61,714 bases of DNA from an uncultured Cytophaga sp. (GCF_937863595.1 NZ_CALMGQ010000187.1:1-61714), one strand, 5' to 3'; numbered from the stretch's first letter, positions 29,207-39,125 are shown. Numbers and translations: made by a program. The notes: generated by a model from the letters alone, not told the origin.

Positions 29207-30102
29207 TACCCTATAATCAATCAAGTCAATCTGTAATTAAATCTACTAGCAGGCCCATTCAAGTATTCCCCTTGCTTGGCAATGTAGACATGCAAACAGT
29301 GGATTCTTTTGGTGAGGAGTGGTCCACTTTCCATACGTTTAATGAAGCTGAAATTTTTACAGCTGGAGATAATTATTTTGACATTGTTCCTGAAAAGATA
29401 CTTAATAAGAATACGAAAGCATTGGATGTGGGTTGTGGAACGGGGCGCTGGTCTTATTATTTATCAGAGAAAGTAGGCTTTGTCGAATGTGTAGATCCGA
29501 GTAAAGCTGTTTTAGCTGCTGATAATTTATTGAAGGATAAAAACAATATTAGAATCAGCCAAGCTTCGGTGGATAATATTCCCTTTTTAGATCATTCATT
29601 TGATTTGGTATTTAGTTTGGGTGTATTGCATCATGTGCCAGATACGAAAGACGCTATAAAAAAATGCGTTCAGAAATTACGGCCCAATGGATATATTCTA
29701 TTGTACCTATATTATAATTTAGAAAATAGAGGATTTATATTTAAAACGCTTTTTCATCTTTCAAATTCATTGAGATGGGGTATAAGTAAAATGCCAAACG
29801 TTATTAAAAAGATCGTGTGCGACCTTTTAGCCTTTTTTGTATACATACCATTTGTTGCATTAGCAAAGTTGTGCATGGCATTGGGCATGTCTCAAAAATG
29901 GGTACATAAGATACCTTTATCGTGGTATGCAGACAAATCCTTACGAATCATTCGCAACGATGCATTGGATCGATTTGGAACGCCCCTAGAACAACGATTT
30001 TCAAAAAAAGAAATTACAGAAATGCTTGAGCATGGTGGTTGTTATAATATTGTTTTTGCAGAGAATGCTCCCTATTGGAGAGCAATAGCACAGAAAGTAT
30101 GA
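29203..30102 (+). CDS. Class I SAM-dependent methyltransferase
   Basis: This 299-aa protein has a Rossmann methyltransferase core with motif I ALDVGCGTGRWSYYL (about residues 73-87) and the UbiE/Methyltransf_11 motif DLVFSLGVLHHVPD (about 137-150). It lies between two glycosyltransferases and overlaps both by 4 bp (ATGA). O-methylation of a sugar or of the growing glycan is the most reasonable guess. A hydrophobic C-terminal stretch near residues 205-230 might touch the membrane. Confidence 0.85.
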   Translation: MIPYNQSSQSVIKSTSRPIQVFPLLGNVDMQTVDSFGEEWSTFHTFNEAEIFTAGDNYFDIVPEKILNKNTKALDVGCGTGRWSYYLSEKVGFVECVDPSKAVLAADNLLKDKNNIRISQASVDNIPFLDHSFDLVFSLGVLHHVPDTKDAIKKCVQKLRPNGYILLYLYYNLENRGFIFKTLFHLSNSLRWGISKMPNVIKKIVCDLLAFFVYIPFVALAKLCMALGMSQKWVHKIPLSWYADKSLRIIRNDALDRFGTPLEQRFSKKEITEMLEHGGCYNIVFAENAPYWRAIAQKV

Positions 30103-31181
30103 GTGTAAAACACATCTTGGTTATTTGTCCGCACCCTGAAGGTGTGGCTCCAGGGCAGAGACTAAAATATGAACAATATTTTGAATGTTTTTCTGAAAAT
30201 GGGTATGAAATGAATGTACAGTCATTTATGTCAAATCGATTTTGGAAAATTGTTTATAAAAAAGGCTATGTTTTGGAGAAAGTATTTTGGACCCTGTATG
30301 GTTATATAAAACGTATTTTATTAATCCCCTTTTTACCATTTTACGATGGAGTTTATTTATTTTTAAATGTTACGCCTTTTGGGTTTTCTTTCTTTGAACG
30401 AATATATCTTTTCATGAATCCAAATGTGATATACGATATAGACGATTTGGTTTTTTTAGGCAAGACGTCAAAGGTTAATCGATTAGTAACACTCTTAAAA
30501 CATCCGGAAAAATATTTTTATTTGATGCGCAATGCAAAACACGTAATTGTTTGTACGCCTTATTTAGAAGAAATTGCATTAAAAAAAAATAAGCATGTAA
30601 CAGACATTTCGTCAACTATAAATACCGACACATATTTGCCTGTAAATACATATTCGAATACTAAGCCATTGGTGCTTGGTTGGTCTGGGAGTCACAGTAC
30701 CTTAAAGTATTTTTATTTATTGGAAAATATTTTAAAAGAATTACGAAAAAAACATGAGTTTAATGTGTTAATTTTTGGGGTGACAGATTGCAAGGTTGAT
30801 GGGCTAGATATCGAAGTTATTCCATTTGATCAAAAGCTTGAGGTAAGCACCTTACAAAAAATTGATATCGGCTTGTATCCTTTACCTTTAAATGAACAAT
30901 GGGTATTTGGCAAAAGTGGATTGAAAGCATTGCAATATATGGCTTTAGGCATTCCAACTATAGCAACATCAATTGGCGCAAACTTGAGAATCATTGAAGA
31001 CAATGTTTCTGGCAAATTGGTAGTAACAGATGCAGAATGGATGAATGGGTTGACGCAACTTCTTTTAGATTCATCTATGCGTAGAAAATTAGGCGAACAA
31101 GCACACAATAAGGTTGTTGAAGAGTATTCAATTCGATCTAATAAAAATAAATATTTAAATATTTTGAACGGAGTATACTAA
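30099..31181 (+). CDS. Glycosyltransferase, GT4-like
   Basis: This 360-aa protein starts at the ATG at 30099, whose ATGA overlaps the methyltransferase stop. An earlier in-frame codon would push the start 24 bp back into the upstream gene. GT-B features are HPEGVAPGQRLKYEQYF at the N-terminus, MNPNVIYDIDDLVF, and the C-terminal EX7E-like block GKSGLKALQYMALGIPTIAT. It is probably the last plus-strand gene of the cluster and meets a convergent membrane-protein gene with a 4-bp stop overlap. Confidence 0.85.
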   Translation: MSVKHILVICPHPEGVAPGQRLKYEQYFECFSENGYEMNVQSFMSNRFWKIVYKKGYVLEKVFWTLYGYIKRILLIPFLPFYDGVYLFLNVTPFGFSFFERIYLFMNPNVIYDIDDLVFLGKTSKVNRLVTLLKHPEKYFYLMRNAKHVIVCTPYLEEIALKKNKHVTDISSTINTDTYLPVNTYSNTKPLVLGWSGSHSTLKYFYLLENILKELRKKHEFNVLIFGVTDCKVDGLDIEVIPFDQKLEVSTLQKIDIGLYPLPLNEQWVFGKSGLKALQYMALGIPTIATSIGANLRIIEDNVSGKLVVTDAEWMNGLTQLLLDSSMRRKLGEQAHNKVVEEYSIRSNKNKYLNILNGVY

Positions 31182-32590
31182 CGACTGCGTTTTGTAAAAA
31201 AATGTTTGAATTTAAAAGACTTTCCATTTTCATCAGGTTGTAACGTATATAGCAATAATATCGCTGCTATATAAAAGGGGTATCCTTGTATCTTGTAGCG
31301 TACCAAACTTCCAAAGTTGAATGATGTGATCCCTACCATAAACGAAAACAATAGGCCAAATAATAAAAAAAATTGGAGATTTACATCTTTAGAAAGAAGG
31401 TCTAACGTATTTTTGAATTTTCTTTTTCTAAATAAAATAAAAGTATAATAAAGTACAACGGAAGATTCTAGGGCCGACAAGAGCATTATGGGGTTCCTGG
31501 TTTCCCAAAGATAAGGTCTGAAAAGAGTGACATTTATTGCTGCAGGCATTTTTAAAATATAATCAAATACTCCATTGTCCATTTCGCCTAAACTATAACT
31601 AGAACCTTCAGATTTAATAGAGATTTCGTGAATATAATCTCGCTGTATTTTGGCTGTTTGTAAAATTTTATCACTGGAATAACGTTCCTTTTGTGCGCCT
31701 AACTGCGTAACAACAATATAGCTTAGAGCGAGACTAAAAATCACAATAAATGGTGCAATCATAAATCTTAAGAACGTATTTTGGATCTTCTTTTTGTAGT
31801 GCTGGGTCACCATGAAAGAAAAACACGGTATGTAAGCTAAGAGAATATATATTTTAATATTTAGAATAATATACCCAGTAAAAATTATGTACAATATATA
31901 AATGGGTTTGAATTTATTTTGGATGAAAATTCGATATAAATAATAATGAATAATACATAAGCAGGAAAAGCAAATGGTGTCTTTAAGGATTGCACTACCC
32001 CATACAATCAAACTGGGTGCAGCAAAAAAGGCAATAAAGATTGATTGTTTGTTGTTTGGATATAATTCAAATAATAATGTTACTAATTTCCATATACACC
32101 AAAAGGATATAAAGCTGAAAAAGAATGTTGTAATAAGGTATGAATTAAAAGTGAATAGATTGAAGAATGTTGAAATTTTGACTACTATCAATGTGTCCGG
32201 CGCATTTATGTAATTCAATTGCAATAGTAGATTTTTCAATTCGATATCTTCTCCTTGAGGAGAATAAAAAAATATTCGAAAGATGCTTTCGGGATGCTCA
32301 AAAATCAAATTTGCCAATATCCTGCTTTCATTGTAATATGTTCCGATATCTCCTCCATGATAGTAATAGTTGAATATTAAGGTTACAAAAAAACCACCCA
32401 AGACTTTCAGGCTTAAGCCTAAATAGATGTATTTTTGTATGAGTTGTTCTTTATAAAAAAGTTCAATAACTATACGTGTTGCAACAAAAAAAAGGAATAT
32501 ATAAATAGGAAGTAATAAATATTCATAGCTACTTATTAAATCCTTATAAATTGCTAATTCATAAATGGATAATTTTTGAAAGCCCCTCAT
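31178..32590 (-). CDS. Polytopic membrane protein, possible Wzy-like polymerase
   Basis: The 470-aa protein has roughly ten to twelve hydrophobic helices and a large hydrophilic loop (about 70-150, FNYYYHGGDIGTYYNESR...). This architecture fits O-antigen/EPS polymerases (Wzy), but these are too divergent to name from sequence by eye. It sits at the end of the polysaccharide cluster in the opposite orientation, stop-to-stop overlapping the GT4 gene by 4 bp. A flippase is not visible. Wzy function is inferred from topology and context only. Confidence 0.65.
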   Translation of the reverse strand: MRGFQKLSIYELAIYKDLISSYEYLLLPIYIFLFFVATRIVIELFYKEQLIQKYIYLGLSLKVLGGFFVTLIFNYYYHGGDIGTYYNESRILANLIFEHPESIFRIFFYSPQGEDIELKNLLLQLNYINAPDTLIVVKISTFFNLFTFNSYLITTFFFSFISFWCIWKLVTLLFELYPNNKQSIFIAFFAAPSLIVWGSAILKDTICFSCLCIIHYYLYRIFIQNKFKPIYILYIIFTGYIILNIKIYILLAYIPCFSFMVTQHYKKKIQNTFLRFMIAPFIVIFSLALSYIVVTQLGAQKERYSSDKILQTAKIQRDYIHEISIKSEGSSYSLGEMDNGVFDYILKMPAAINVTLFRPYLWETRNPIMLLSALESSVVLYYTFILFRKRKFKNTLDLLSKDVNLQFFLLFGLLFSFMVGITSFNFGSLVRYKIQGYPFYIAAILLLYTLQPDENGKSFKFKHFFTKRSR

Positions 32591-32664
32591 TTATTGTTTA
32601 CTAGTAATTGATTATTTGTTGAAATTAACGAATAAATTGTATCTTGAGCAATAAAACCATAATA

Positions 32665-33132
32665 ATGAGCATTAAATTAGATTCAATTGACAAGAAAATC
32701 CTTGAGATTCTTCAGGCAAATGCTAAAATAACAAATTCGCAATTGGCTACTGAGATTGGTTTGTCTCCTGCGCCAACACTTGAACGTGTTCGTAAGCTTG
32801 AAAACATGGGAATAATCAAAAGTTACCATGCTGAGGTTGAGCGCGAATTATTAGGAATTGGAACGGCTGTATTTGTCTCTGTTTCTTTGTCAGGCCATAA
32901 AAAGCATCAGATAATGTCTTTCGTTCAGAAAATGAATGAAATCCCTGAAGTGGTAGAATGCCATCATATTACGGGATCTGGTGATTTCCTTTTAAAAATT
33001 CTTGCGAAAGATATTAATTCGTATCAAAAATTGATTTTGGATAAATTAGTAGATATTGAAGAGATTGGAAACATGCAATCCATGGTGATATTATCTACCT
33101 ATAAGGATTCTAAAGTAATGCCTATTTCTTGA
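32665..33132 (+). CDS. Lrp/AsnC family transcriptional regulator
   Basis: This 155-aa regulator starts at the ATG MSIKLDSIDKKILEIL. A TTG 21 bp upstream is in frame but less likely. It has an AsnC-type N-terminal helix-turn-helix (ILQANAKITNSQLATEIGLSPAPTLERVRKLENMGII) and a C-terminal RAM ligand-binding domain (VFVSVSLSGHKK ... VVECHHITGSGDFLLKI). It should form octamers and respond to an amino acid. It overlaps the convergent TPR gene by 11 bp at the 3' end. Confidence 0.93.
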   Translation: MSIKLDSIDKKILEILQANAKITNSQLATEIGLSPAPTLERVRKLENMGIIKSYHAEVERELLGIGTAVFVSVSLSGHKKHQIMSFVQKMNEIPEVVECHHITGSGDFLLKILAKDINSYQKLILDKLVDIEEIGNMQSMVILSTYKDSKVMPIS

Positions 33133-34459
33133 TTTTGTTCAATCGCTCAAGTCCCTGGTTTGAATTTTGAGTGACTTCACGTATTGTGACGGAATAATTG
33201 TTTTCATCTAATTTTTTTACGCGTTGCAATGCACGCTTGTAATATCTTTCAGCGCGGTCATTAAAATGCAGCATTTCATATAGAATACCCAATCGGCAAG
33301 CTGCTAAGGAGTAGTGATAGGATGCTGAGTTGTCTGACTTATCTTCTCCAAATTTCACAACCTCTAAAAAAAACCTTTCAGCTTCAGAGTAGTTCTGAAG
33401 TTTATTTTCAATTAAACCTAAATAATAATATGCAGATAGGGAGTAACCCAATTTATTCATGTTTGCTGAATCAGCAAATGCAATCGTTTTTAATAAATAA
33501 AACTTCGATTTTTCTGAATCTCCCTTTTCATATAATATTCTTCCTAAAAAATAACTTGCATACCTACCTGTATTTTCTTCATAACCAGGCATACCAATAT
33601 TTACTTTGTAGTTAATTTCATAGCATATTTTTTCGCAATCTGCATAATAACCAAGTTCCCATGCCAATCGAGCATAAACCCGTTGGAAATAAGGGTTGTC
33701 AGGATAGGTACTGTTTAGTTTCTTAGCGATGGGATAAGCCGCACGAGAATTGTTTTCTTCATTATTATAAATGGTCATTAAGTAATATTGCGCTTCTATA
33801 CGTGTATAAAAAGCACTATTTGCACATTCGGTTAATTGTGCGATACCTAGGCTTTTACTTCCCTTCGGAAACATACTGATAATGGGTTTTAATAAAGGAT
33901 ATTCTTCTTTAATATATTCTGCATAATAGTTGAAAATGGATTCGCCGAATAAAAATTCAGGACTTAAATCACTTTTGCCTTTTGTATAACTTAAATATTT
34001 TAGCGCACTTTTACCTTGAAATGCTGCTTTAATATAATCTTTATTGTCAGCAAAATATCGTCCCTTAAAACCATAGGCTGCACATAAGAAAAATGCGGCC
34101 TCTACATTACGGTCATTTTTAGAAAACATGGCTTCTCCTTTATCAATCGCCAGATCGATGTAGGTTAAAAATTCTTTTTCGTATGTATTTCTAAAATCAT
34201 CTGTATTTATATATGGCACCATTTTCCAAAAGTTGCTCAGTCCCATCAGGAAATAGGGCATGGGGTGTTCTGGGTATTGATTTCTTAATTGTAGAAAATA
34301 ATTTTCGGCACGATCAAATTTGAAATTGTACATATCATTAATCGCATCCGTAGATTCTATTTGGATTGTATTATCCGCTAACAACATACCTGATTCTTCC
34401 TGTGAAAAACAAGCAGTTGATACCAATAACAACACATACAAAAACAGATATCGAGTCAT
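33122..34459 (-). CDS. Exported TPR-repeat protein
   Basis: This 445-aa protein has a signal peptide (MTRYLFLYVLLLVSTACFSQ) followed by helical repeats that read as TPRs throughout, for example NYFLQLRNQYPEHPMPYFLMGLSNFW near residue 50 and AYYYLGLIENKLQNYSEAERFF near 360. No catalytic domain is visible. It may scaffold a complex in the periplasm or outer membrane. It converges on the Lrp-type regulator (11-bp overlap) and diverges from the peptidase gene. Confidence 0.8.
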   Translation of the reverse strand: MTRYLFLYVLLLVSTACFSQEESGMLLADNTIQIESTDAINDMYNFKFDRAENYFLQLRNQYPEHPMPYFLMGLSNFWKMVPYINTDDFRNTYEKEFLTYIDLAIDKGEAMFSKNDRNVEAAFFLCAAYGFKGRYFADNKDYIKAAFQGKSALKYLSYTKGKSDLSPEFLFGESIFNYYAEYIKEEYPLLKPIISMFPKGSKSLGIAQLTECANSAFYTRIEAQYYLMTIYNNEENNSRAAYPIAKKLNSTYPDNPYFQRVYARLAWELGYYADCEKICYEINYKVNIGMPGYEENTGRYASYFLGRILYEKGDSEKSKFYLLKTIAFADSANMNKLGYSLSAYYYLGLIENKLQNYSEAERFFLEVVKFGEDKSDNSASYHYSLAACRLGILYEMLHFNDRAERYYKRALQRVKKLDENNYSVTIREVTQNSNQGLERLNKIKK

Positions 34460-34542
34460 AATAGATCTTTCTATTCAAGCCTAAAGTAGAATTTTAACGA
34501 AAACAAATGTACATTTATTCTTTCGAGCAATACTTATATCCT

Positions 34543-35451
34543 ATGCAACTTTTAAAAGAATTGTGTTCTATACACGCTCCTTCGGGAAATGAAGAACCAC
34601 TGAAAGATTATATATTATCGTACATACGTAAGAACATGTATACATGGTCACATACGCCAACTGTTTATCAAGACGGCGAATTGCAAGACTGTATTGTACT
34701 CGTATTTGGGAAACCCAAAGCGGCTATTTTTGCCCACATGGATTCTATTGGCTTTACTGTGTCGTATAACAATCATTTACATCCAATTGGTTCTCCTTCA
34801 GCAAAAGAAGGATATAAACTTTTTGGTAAAGATTCCAATGGTGATATAGATGGAACCTTAAGGATTGTAGAAGGCGAATGGTTTGTAGATACAAATCGTA
34901 TTATTGATCGGGGTGCGGAATTAACCTTTGCACCAAACTTTAGAGAAGAAGGCGATTTGATTTTAAGTCCATATTTAGACGATAGACTAGGTGTATGGAC
35001 TGCATTAAAAGTTGCTGAAACACTTGAGAATGGCATCATTGCATTTACCTGCTGGGAAGAACATGGTGGTGGTTCTGTAGCGTATTTAGCACGATGGATT
35101 TATGAAACGTTTCAAGTAAAGCAATCTTTAATTTGCGATATTACTTGGGTTACAGAAGGTGTTAAAGCTGGCGAAGGCGTAGCAATATCTATGCGTGATC
35201 GAATGATACCCCGTAAAAAATATGTAAATCAAATTATCGAATTGGCAAAGCAGTCTGGCATAAACTATCAATTAGAGGTAGAAGGTGCAGGTGCTAGCGA
35301 TGGGCGAGAATTGCAGTTGTCCCCTTATCCGTGGGATTGGTGTTTTATTGGAGCACCTGAAAAAGACGCTCATACGCCCAACGAATCTGTACATAAAAAA
35401 GACATCGATTCTATGGTTGCATTGTATCGATATCTGATGGAGAAGCTCTAA
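34543..35451 (+). CDS. M42/M20-like zinc aminopeptidase
   Basis: From ATG 34543 this 302-aa enzyme begins [20 protein letters not shown], the normal N-terminus of the family. An upstream ATG at 34507 would add 12 residues. Metal-site motifs are in order: [37 protein letters not shown] and [10 protein letters not shown]. It should be a cytoplasmic co-catalytic aminopeptidase. The protein is a little shorter than typical M42 members. It is followed by a striking perfect palindrome. Confidence 0.82.
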   Translation: MQLLKELCSIHAPSGNEEPLKDYILSYIRKNMYTWSHTPTVYQDGELQDCIVLVFGKPKAAIFAHMDSIGFTVSYNNHLHPIGSPSAKEGYKLFGKDSNGDIDGTLRIVEGEWFVDTNRIIDRGAELTFAPNFREEGDLILSPYLDDRLGVWTALKVAETLENGIIAFTCWEEHGGGSVAYLARWIYETFQVKQSLICDITWVTEGVKAGEGVAISMRDRMIPRKKYVNQIIELAKQSGINYQLEVEGAGASDGRELQLSPYPWDWCFIGAPEKDAHTPNESVHKKDIDSMVALYRYLMEKL

Positions 35452-35456
35452 AGCCG

Positions 35457-35531
35457 AATGCATGAGAATTTCAAATATCTAACGTATTGACAATGTGTAA
35501 ATACGTTAGATATTTGAAATTCTCATGCATT
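35457..35531. repeat. Perfect 32-bp inverted repeat with 11-nt loop
   Basis: The arms at 35457-35488 and 35500-35531 are exact reverse complements. The sequence can form a 32-bp uninterrupted hairpin 6 bp after the peptidase stop. No T-tract follows, so it is not a conventional intrinsic terminator. It lies between convergent genes, where it may stop read-through both ways or represent a REP/MITE-like element. Confidence 0.9.
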
Positions 35532-35578
35532 TAAAAAAGACTTATACGATTCTTTTTAAATGGCTTTACGAAATAATA

Positions 35579-35720
35579 TTAGTCCTACTTTGTCATATTA
35601 TAAAATGATTGAGTACTATGTAAACTGAATTGTTGCTGATTTTGCCGTGGTTGTGTCTTTTCGACCAACCACTTGCTGCCTGAATTGCGACAAACTATAA
35701 ACTTGACAAAGTAGGATTAG
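35579..35720. repeat. Imperfect inverted repeat ending inside the GT39-like gene
   Basis: A 17-bp segment at 35579-35595 (TTAGTCCTACTTTGTCA) matches the reverse complement of 35704-35720 at 15 of 17 positions. The right arm encodes the last residues (NPTLS) of the minus-strand GT39-like gene. An internal 7-bp repeat (GTGGTTG/CAACCAC) lies between the arms. It could be a terminator-like structure or a small inserted element that changed the gene's C-terminus. Confidence 0.5.
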
Positions 35721-36981
35721 TACACTTTTTTGTAAACGATGGAAAGTATTTCATTAAAACAGCCTGTATAAAATAGCCAGCATATAGAATATAAAATGGC
35801 TCTATAGTAATTGTCCTGAATCTATTCTGTACATAAAAGACGGTTGAAAACAATATCATTGTTAAGAAAATAGCTATCATAAAGAAATGTTCTCTATGGT
35901 TCTGTGTGCAGCTTTTATATAGCCCTAGGTATGCAAACAGATAAATAGGGAAACTTATTAAGAAAGAAAATGCCCATTCTAAAATGGGATAATGTCGATA
36001 AGAAACTCCCGGCATTAAATAAATAATAAAATCGTATAACTTTAATTTAAGAATATCTTTTGGATGTGATCTTATCCATAAAAAGGCATCTGCGAAAAAT
36101 ATTTTTTGTTTTTTGTCTTGTGTCAAAGAAATAATTGAATCAAAGCGCGTTTCATCTCCATTGAAATAACCAGCAGTATTTGTGATGTCTTTGATCTTCG
36201 TATAATCGGAAGACGTTTTTTTTGGAATATCTACAATTGATTTATACCCTGCATTCGTATTTCCTAAATAAAATTGGAAACCTGATCCGTTTGAAGATAA
36301 AACATAGGTGTTGTTTTTCTTCAAATGATATAATCCATAGGGAAGAGAGCATATCAATGCAATTGAAGCAAATATACTTGTATATAGAAGGGATTTTTTA
36401 AAAGATTTAAGAGTTATAAAAAACAAAAGAGGGACAAAAAGAGAAAATAATAAAATATGCGATTTAGTTAAATAGGTAAGGGAGAAGAAGACTGCCGAAA
36501 AAATGAGCGATTTTATATTTTCATTCTTATAAGCATCAATCAAATAATAAATAGTTATAATAAATAAGCTTTGAAAAAGGGTTTCTTGGGAAAAGGTATT
36601 TACATACCAAAACGTCATTGGGAAAAAACAATAAATAATGGTAGAGATAGCTGCAGTAAGAGAATTGTTAAAAAGAATATTAGAGATTTTATAAATAAAA
36701 ATACCACTAATGCTTGATAAAATGATTTGAAATAAAATCAATGATGTATTCCAGTATTGTCCAAAGCTAATTTTTAATAAAGCAGCGAAGCATGGAAATA
36801 CTGGAGAGGTAATAAAGCGGCCGAAATCAAAATTAAAATCACCTTTAACGGCATTGTCTGCAAATTGAATTAAATAAATTGAATCGGGTTGCAACGAATA
36901 ATTATTGTAAAATCCGATAAGGAAGGAGAATATTATTCTGACAATAAAAAAGGAAATAAATATTATTGAATATTTTTTCAT
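35695..36981 (-). CDS. GT39-like (PMT/ArnT-type) membrane glycosyltransferase
   Basis: This 428-aa integral membrane protein has about ten hydrophobic helices. An early acidic motif (LQPDSIYLIQF, near residue 32) and a long lumenal loop (about 230-290) fit the PMT/ArnT GT-C fold. Such enzymes use polyprenyl-phosphate sugars and transfer to lipids or proteins on the periplasmic face. The extreme C-terminus is encoded by one arm of an inverted repeat. The family call is by topology and patterns, so the exact donor and acceptor are unknown. Confidence 0.7.
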   Translation of the reverse strand: MKKYSIIFISFFIVRIIFSFLIGFYNNYSLQPDSIYLIQFADNAVKGDFNFDFGRFITSPVFPCFAALLKISFGQYWNTSLILFQIILSSISGIFIYKISNILFNNSLTAAISTIIYCFFPMTFWYVNTFSQETLFQSLFIITIYYLIDAYKNENIKSLIFSAVFFSLTYLTKSHILLFSLFVPLLFFITLKSFKKSLLYTSIFASIALICSLPYGLYHLKKNNTYVLSSNGSGFQFYLGNTNAGYKSIVDIPKKTSSDYTKIKDITNTAGYFNGDETRFDSIISLTQDKKQKIFFADAFLWIRSHPKDILKLKLYDFIIYLMPGVSYRHYPILEWAFSFLISFPIYLFAYLGLYKSCTQNHREHFFMIAIFLTMILFSTVFYVQNRFRTITIEPFYILYAGYFIQAVLMKYFPSFTKKCTNPTLSSL

Positions 36982-37132
36982 AAAAGTTTGACTTAAATAT
37001 AATAATGCGAATTTAATGAAATAATGGACTTGTCAAGGAAATATTGATTGACTCAAAGGCTTTAAATGCGTTAGCTGTCTAATTTCTTCAAGGCTTTCTT
37101 CCCCAAATGCGTAACCTTTCACCGAAAAAACG

Positions 37133-37140
37133 TATTTTTG
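37133..37140 (+). promoter_or_regulatory. -7 box (TATTTTTG) for adk
   Basis: TATTTTTG fits TAnnTTTG and lies 30 bp before the adk ATG. A TTG that could be misread as a start codon (37138) is part of this box, which argues for the internal ATG. Confidence 0.55.
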
Positions 37141-37170
37141 TACCTTCAAAGAAATAAAACATACCCTATC

Positions 37171-37743
37171 ATGTTAAACATTGTCTTATTTGGTCCTCCG
37201 GGAGCTGGAAAAGGTACTCAAAGTGAAAAATTAATCGCTACATATAAAGTAGCACATTTATCAACAGGAGATATTTTTAGAGATCATATTTCTCGCCAAA
37301 CAGACCTTGGAATAAAAGTTAAAGAGTTTATTGATAATGGCTTGCTTGTGCCTGATGAAGTGACGGTGGGTATCTTAAAGGCTGCTATTGAAGCAAATGC
37401 TGGAGCAACCGGATTTATTTTCGATGGATTTCCAAGAACAGTGCATCAAGCAGAAGTGCTGGATAAGATGCTTGAAACATTAGGTACAAAAATACATGCG
37501 GTTGTAGCGTTGGATGTCAATGAAGTTGAGTTGAAAAAACGCATTGAAATTCGCAAACAAACTTCTGGTCGTGCAGATGATGATGCAGAAAAAGTATTGA
37601 AGCGCATAGACGAGTATTTCCAAAAAACAATTCATGTATTACCCTACTACGAAGCACAAGGTAAAGTAGTTAAAGTACATGGCATTGGTGAGATTGAAAA
37701 TATCTTTACTGAAATTTGCAAAGCTGTTGATGCAGCTAAATAA
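37171..37743 (+). CDS. adk: Adenylate kinase
   Basis: From ATG 37171 (MLNIVLFGPPGAGKGTQ) this is a 190-aa adenylate kinase with P-loop GPPGAGKGT, NMP-binding region STGDIFRDH and FDGFPRT. The LID is short (IRKQTSGRADDDAEK) and lacks the zinc cysteines of long bacterial forms, a known short-type variant. It interconverts ATP+AMP and 2 ADP. A longer start at 37138 is rejected because it falls inside the promoter box. A strong terminator follows. Confidence 0.96.
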   Translation: MLNIVLFGPPGAGKGTQSEKLIATYKVAHLSTGDIFRDHISRQTDLGIKVKEFIDNGLLVPDEVTVGILKAAIEANAGATGFIFDGFPRTVHQAEVLDKMLETLGTKIHAVVALDVNEVELKKRIEIRKQTSGRADDDAEKVLKRIDEYFQKTIHVLPYYEAQGKVVKVHGIGEIENIFTEICKAVDAAK

Positions 37744-37755
37744 AAATAAATAAAA

Positions 37756-37800
37756 TGAAAAAACACAGATTGACTATTAAAATCAATCTGTGTTTTTTCA
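37756..37800 (+). terminator. Intrinsic terminator after adk
   Basis: A perfect 18-bp stem (37756-37773 with 37783-37800) with a 9-nt loop. The distal arm ends in TTTTTTCA, so the T-tract pairs within the stem, and T-rich sequence continues. It starts 13 bp after the adk stop. Confidence 0.9.
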
Positions 37801-37990
37801 TTTTAATAGTTTCAAGTTATATCATATATGGAAACTATTATTTAGTTCTGTAACTCATGAGCTAAATACGATTAAACCCGTGACCTTGGCCTCTGACGAA
37901 TAGAAAAAAAGAGCGGTAAAATCAAAATACGCCATCTTGTTCTGTATATGACAGACCAAATGAGCATTCAAATCAAAATTTCATCAAGCG

Positions 37991-38023
37991 TTTAGCATTC
38001 CGCTTTCCGCTTTTAGCTTTAAG
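37991..38023. repeat. GCTTTA-type short repeats before obgE start
   Basis: Tandem-like words CCGCTTT, CCGCTTTT and AGCTTTAAG sit in the 40 bp before the obgE GTG, ending 5 bp from it. A similar GCTTTA-rich block lies before thrC. No Shine-Dalgarno is visible. Confidence 0.5.
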
Positions 38024-38028
38024 AAAAA

Positions 38029-39042
38029 GTGGCTTCATCCAACTTTATAGATTACGTAAAAGTATGCTGTCGCTCCGGTAAAGGGGGAGCAGGCTCAGCA
38101 CATTTCCGCAAAGAGAAACATGCACCACTTGGCGGTCCCGATGGTGGAAACGGTGGTCGTGGTGGCCATATTATTTTGAAAGGTAATGTTCAGCTTTGGA
38201 CATTATTACATTTGAAATACACGAAGCACATCATGGCTGAAGATGGTGAAAAAGGGGGTACAAACAAATCATCTGGTGCGCAAGGAATGGATCAAATAGT
38301 GGAAGTGCCATTAGGTACCATTGCACGTGATCCAGAAACAGGCGAAAAGCTTGCAGAAATTACAGAAGACGGACAAGAAATTATATTGATACCAGCTGGT
38401 AGAGGTGGTTTGGGGAATGAAAATTTCAAAACTTCTACCAATCAAGCGCCACACTATGCTCAACCAGGGGAACCAGGTATTGAAGCTTGGGTGGTTTTAG
38501 AATTGAAAGTACTAGCGGATGTTGGTTTGGTTGGCTTTCCCAATGCGGGTAAGTCTACGTTATTGTCAAAAGTTTCTGCGGCAAAACCTGAAATTGCAGA
38601 CTACGCATTTACAACCTTAGTGCCTAATTTGGGTGTAGTAAAATACCGTGATTATCGTTCGTTTGTTATGGCAGACATTCCGGGTATTATTGAGGGCGCA
38701 TCAGAAGGCAAAGGTCTTGGTATTCGTTTCTTAAGACATATTGAACGTAATTCAATCTTGTTATTTTTAATAGCAGCTGACTCCGCAGATATCCGTGAAG
38801 AGTATGAAGTGTTACTTAATGAACTTCGAAAATACAATCCTGAATTATTACATAAAGACAGAATTCTAGCCATATCCAAATCGGATCTGCTGGATGAAGA
38901 GTTGAAAAGTGAAATTAGGAAAGAACTTCCAAAAGGAATCGAAACCGTATTTTTCTCTTCTTATTTAAATCAAGGATTAATAGAATTGAAAGATTTGTTG
39001 TGGCATACAATGAATAAACCTAAAAACGATTTCATGGACTAA
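38029..39042 (+). CDS. obgE: GTPase Obg/CgtA
   Basis: This 337-aa GTPase has a glycine-rich N-terminal Obg fold ([12 protein letters not shown] and [13 protein letters not shown]). The GTPase domain (about 160-330) has P-loop GFPNAGKST, switch motif TTLVPNLG, G3 [10 protein letters not shown] and NKxD-like SKSD. It acts in 50S ribosome maturation and stress control. The start is the GTG at 38029 ([12 protein letters not shown]). It stands between the adk terminator and grpE, with 83 bp to grpE. Confidence 0.95.
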   Translation: MASSNFIDYVKVCCRSGKGGAGSAHFRKEKHAPLGGPDGGNGGRGGHIILKGNVQLWTLLHLKYTKHIMAEDGEKGGTNKSSGAQGMDQIVEVPLGTIARDPETGEKLAEITEDGQEIILIPAGRGGLGNENFKTSTNQAPHYAQPGEPGIEAWVVLELKVLADVGLVGFPNAGKSTLLSKVSAAKPEIADYAFTTLVPNLGVVKYRDYRSFVMADIPGIIEGASEGKGLGIRFLRHIERNSILLFLIAADSADIREEYEVLLNELRKYNPELLHKDRILAISKSDLLDEELKSEIRKELPKGIETVFFSSYLNQGLIELKDLLWHTMNKPKNDFMD

Positions 39043-39125
39043 TTTACAGAAAGTGGTGTCATATTGTCAGAATAATACCTTGGCAAACTTATTGACACAT
39101 CCTTTTTGTCAAATCATACAATATC

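Noticed and set aside
37171..37743. Short LID of adenylate kinase as a broken gene
   Set aside because: Short-LID adenylate kinases are a normal type, and all nucleotide-binding motifs are intact.
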